A stretch of DNA of 14,436 bases from [Eubacterium] saphenum (GTDB lineage: Bacteria > Bacillota > Clostridia > Oscillospirales > Ruminococcaceae): the NCBI GenBank assembly GCA_004555635.1, contig SFHN01000013.1, forward strand, positions 1-14,436, read 5' to 3'. Under the pieces are notes generated by a model, which was not told where the DNA came from, searched no databases, and was given only the letters and a program-made list of their open reading frames with translations. Of this stretch, positions 13,716 through 14,436 are shown one piece after another. The stretch's first letter is position 1; the number at the start of each line of letters is the position of its first letter. Made by a program: the position numbers and the translations under genes.

Positions 13716-14206
13716 GCATTACTGTAAAGCGTATGACGGAGCGCGAGATTTCCGCCTGCACCGAAATCTGGAACAGCGTTGTCCGCGACGGGAACGCTTT
13801 TCCGCAGGAGGAGGAGCTTGACGAAAACAGCGCCTCAGAGTTCTTTTCGGCGCAAAGCTACACGGGCGCTGCGGTGTGCGAGGAAAGCGGCGAGATAGTC
13901 GGCGTCTACATACTCCACCCGAACAACGTCGGGCGCTGCGGGCATATCTGCAACGCAAGCTACGCGGTGAAAAAGGACCGCCGCGGCGAGCATATCGGCG
14001 AAGCGCTGGTGCGCGACTGTATGCGGGTTGCTGCGGAGCTTGGGTTTCGGGTGCTTCAGTTTAACGCAGTGGTCAGCACAAACAAAAGCGCGCTTGCGCT
14101 GTACAAAAAGCTGGGCTTTACGCAGCTTGGGGTTATCCCCGGTGGCTTCAGGCTTGACGGCGGAAGCTACGAGGACATTATCCCGCACTATATTGAGCTT
14201 ATATGA
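13712..14206 (+). CDS. GNAT-family N-acetyltransferase
   Basis: This 164-residue protein has the GNAT fold. The acetyl-CoA-binding motif A is [15 protein letters not shown] (86-100), with the R/Q-x-x-G-x-G/A pattern represented by RRGEHIGE. Motif B follows: [13 protein letters not shown] (124-136). The segment [18 protein letters not shown] and the end [10 protein letters not shown] resemble the Mpr1-like group, which acetylates small amines or amino acid analogues such as azetidine-2-carboxylate; this closer match is tentative. The start ATG overlaps the stop of the DUF1653 gene by four bases, and GGAAAAGGA lies just upstream. It is the last gene of the operon and ends before a strong hairpin. 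Confidence 0.88.
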   Translation: MSITVKRMTEREISACTEIWNSVVRDGNAFPQEEELDENSASEFFSAQSYTGAAVCEESGEIVGVYILHPNNVGRCGHICNASYAVKKDRRGEHIGEALVRDCMRVAAELGFRVLQFNAVVSTNKSALALYKKLGFTQLGVIPGGFRLDGGSYEDIIPHYIELI

Positions 14207-14211
14207 ACAAG

Positions 14212-14252
14212 AAAACGGCGCCTGTGTAAAACGATAGGCGCCGTTATTATTA
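14212..14252. terminator. Bidirectional intrinsic terminator
   Basis: AACGGCGCCT (14214-14223) pairs with AGGCGCCGTT (14236-14245). On the minus strand the stem runs into TTTTC. On the plus strand it is followed by the A/T-rich ATTATTATTATG and then TTTTTT a little later. It separates the convergent GNAT gene and the minus-strand kinase-like gene. Confidence 0.8.
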
Positions 14253-14272
14253 TTATGCGTTTTTTCTGCGAG

Positions 14273-14436
14273 TTACTTTTTCAGCAGCTCTATGTATTGC
14301 AGGATAAGCTCTGCGGAGTTCTCTATGCCAAGCTTGCCCGTGTCAATGCACAGGTCATACAGGCGCGAATCGCCCCACTTTCCCTGCGCAAACGAGTTGT
14401 GATAGCTCTTTCTTTTCTTGTCTTTTCTGATTATAA
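14273..14436 (-). CDS. Cytidylate-kinase-like protein, C-terminal part only
   Basis: A minus-strand frame enters from the right edge and ends with TAA at 14273-14275, giving the last 54 residues. The readable part (DKKRKSYHNSFAQGKWGD, then SRLYDLCIDTGKLGIENSAE and LILQYIELLKK) matches the C-terminal end of cytidylate-kinase-like P-loop proteins: a basic lid, Trp-Gly-Asp, Tyr-x-Leu-Cys-Ile-Asp and a final helix. The P-loop and start lie outside the window, so neither activity nor substrate can be checked. It is too short to have been found by a length-limited gene search. Confidence 0.75.
   Translation of the reverse strand, partial: IIRKDKKRKSYHNSFAQGKWGDSRLYDLCIDTGKLGIENSAELILQYIELLKK

Noticed and set aside
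1-14436. CRISPR array, phage genes, transposases or toxin-antitoxin pairs
   Set aside because: I looked for regularly spaced repeats, recombinase-like proteins and small paired ORFs with ribosome binding sites and found none that can be supported.

Overview
The window looks like chromosomal DNA from a Gram-positive anaerobic Clostridia bacterium, most likely a Ruminococcus-like member of the Oscillospiraceae. The clues are strong GGAGG-type ribosome binding sites, two TTG starts, near-perfect TTGACA/TATAAT promoters, secreted proteins built as lipoproteins, a GH5 cellulase next to a CotH-domain protein, and an ECF-type S component without its own energising module. The genus is inferred from gene content only. 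No phage, transposase, integrase or CRISPR array is visible.

Left part (1-3150): a left-truncated DUF4026-like gene on the minus strand faces away from a 6-aminoglycoside adenylyltransferase (ANT(6)) gene. One in-frame TAA breaks the ANT gene at codon 110; the rest of the frame is intact to the expected family length. Next comes a 12-codon leader ORF inside a set of mutually exclusive RNA helices, one of which overlaps the ribosome binding site of an MFS efflux transporter. It resembles the translational attenuators of antibiotic-resistance genes and is the most interesting regulatory structure here.

Middle part (3160-7600): a minus-strand 688-residue lipoprotein carries an HELMH zinc-peptidase motif. 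Beyond it lie a minus-strand tRNA-Thr(CGT) with two terminator hairpins, and a short region where the tRNA promoter and a plus-strand promoter point at each other. The plus-strand promoter drives a two-gene overlapping unit: a membrane protein with a signal-peptidase-like extracellular domain and a long charged cytoplasmic tail, then an ECF transporter S component.

Right part (7601-14436): a minus-strand CotH-kinase-domain lipoprotein is divergent from a GH5 glycoside hydrolase lipoprotein, with good promoters on both sides of the shared control region. The GH5 gene runs without a visible terminator into rlmA-like, CCA nucleotidyltransferase-like, DUF1653 and GNAT acetyltransferase genes. These are spaced or overlapped like one operon and end at a symmetrical terminator. 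A right-truncated minus-strand gene for a cytidylate-kinase-like protein closes the window.

Taken together this is mostly ordinary chromosome: cell-surface polysaccharide functions plus tRNA/rRNA housekeeping. It also holds a small drug-resistance-flavoured patch (decayed ANT(6) and leader-controlled MFS pump) and several uncharacterised envelope proteins.
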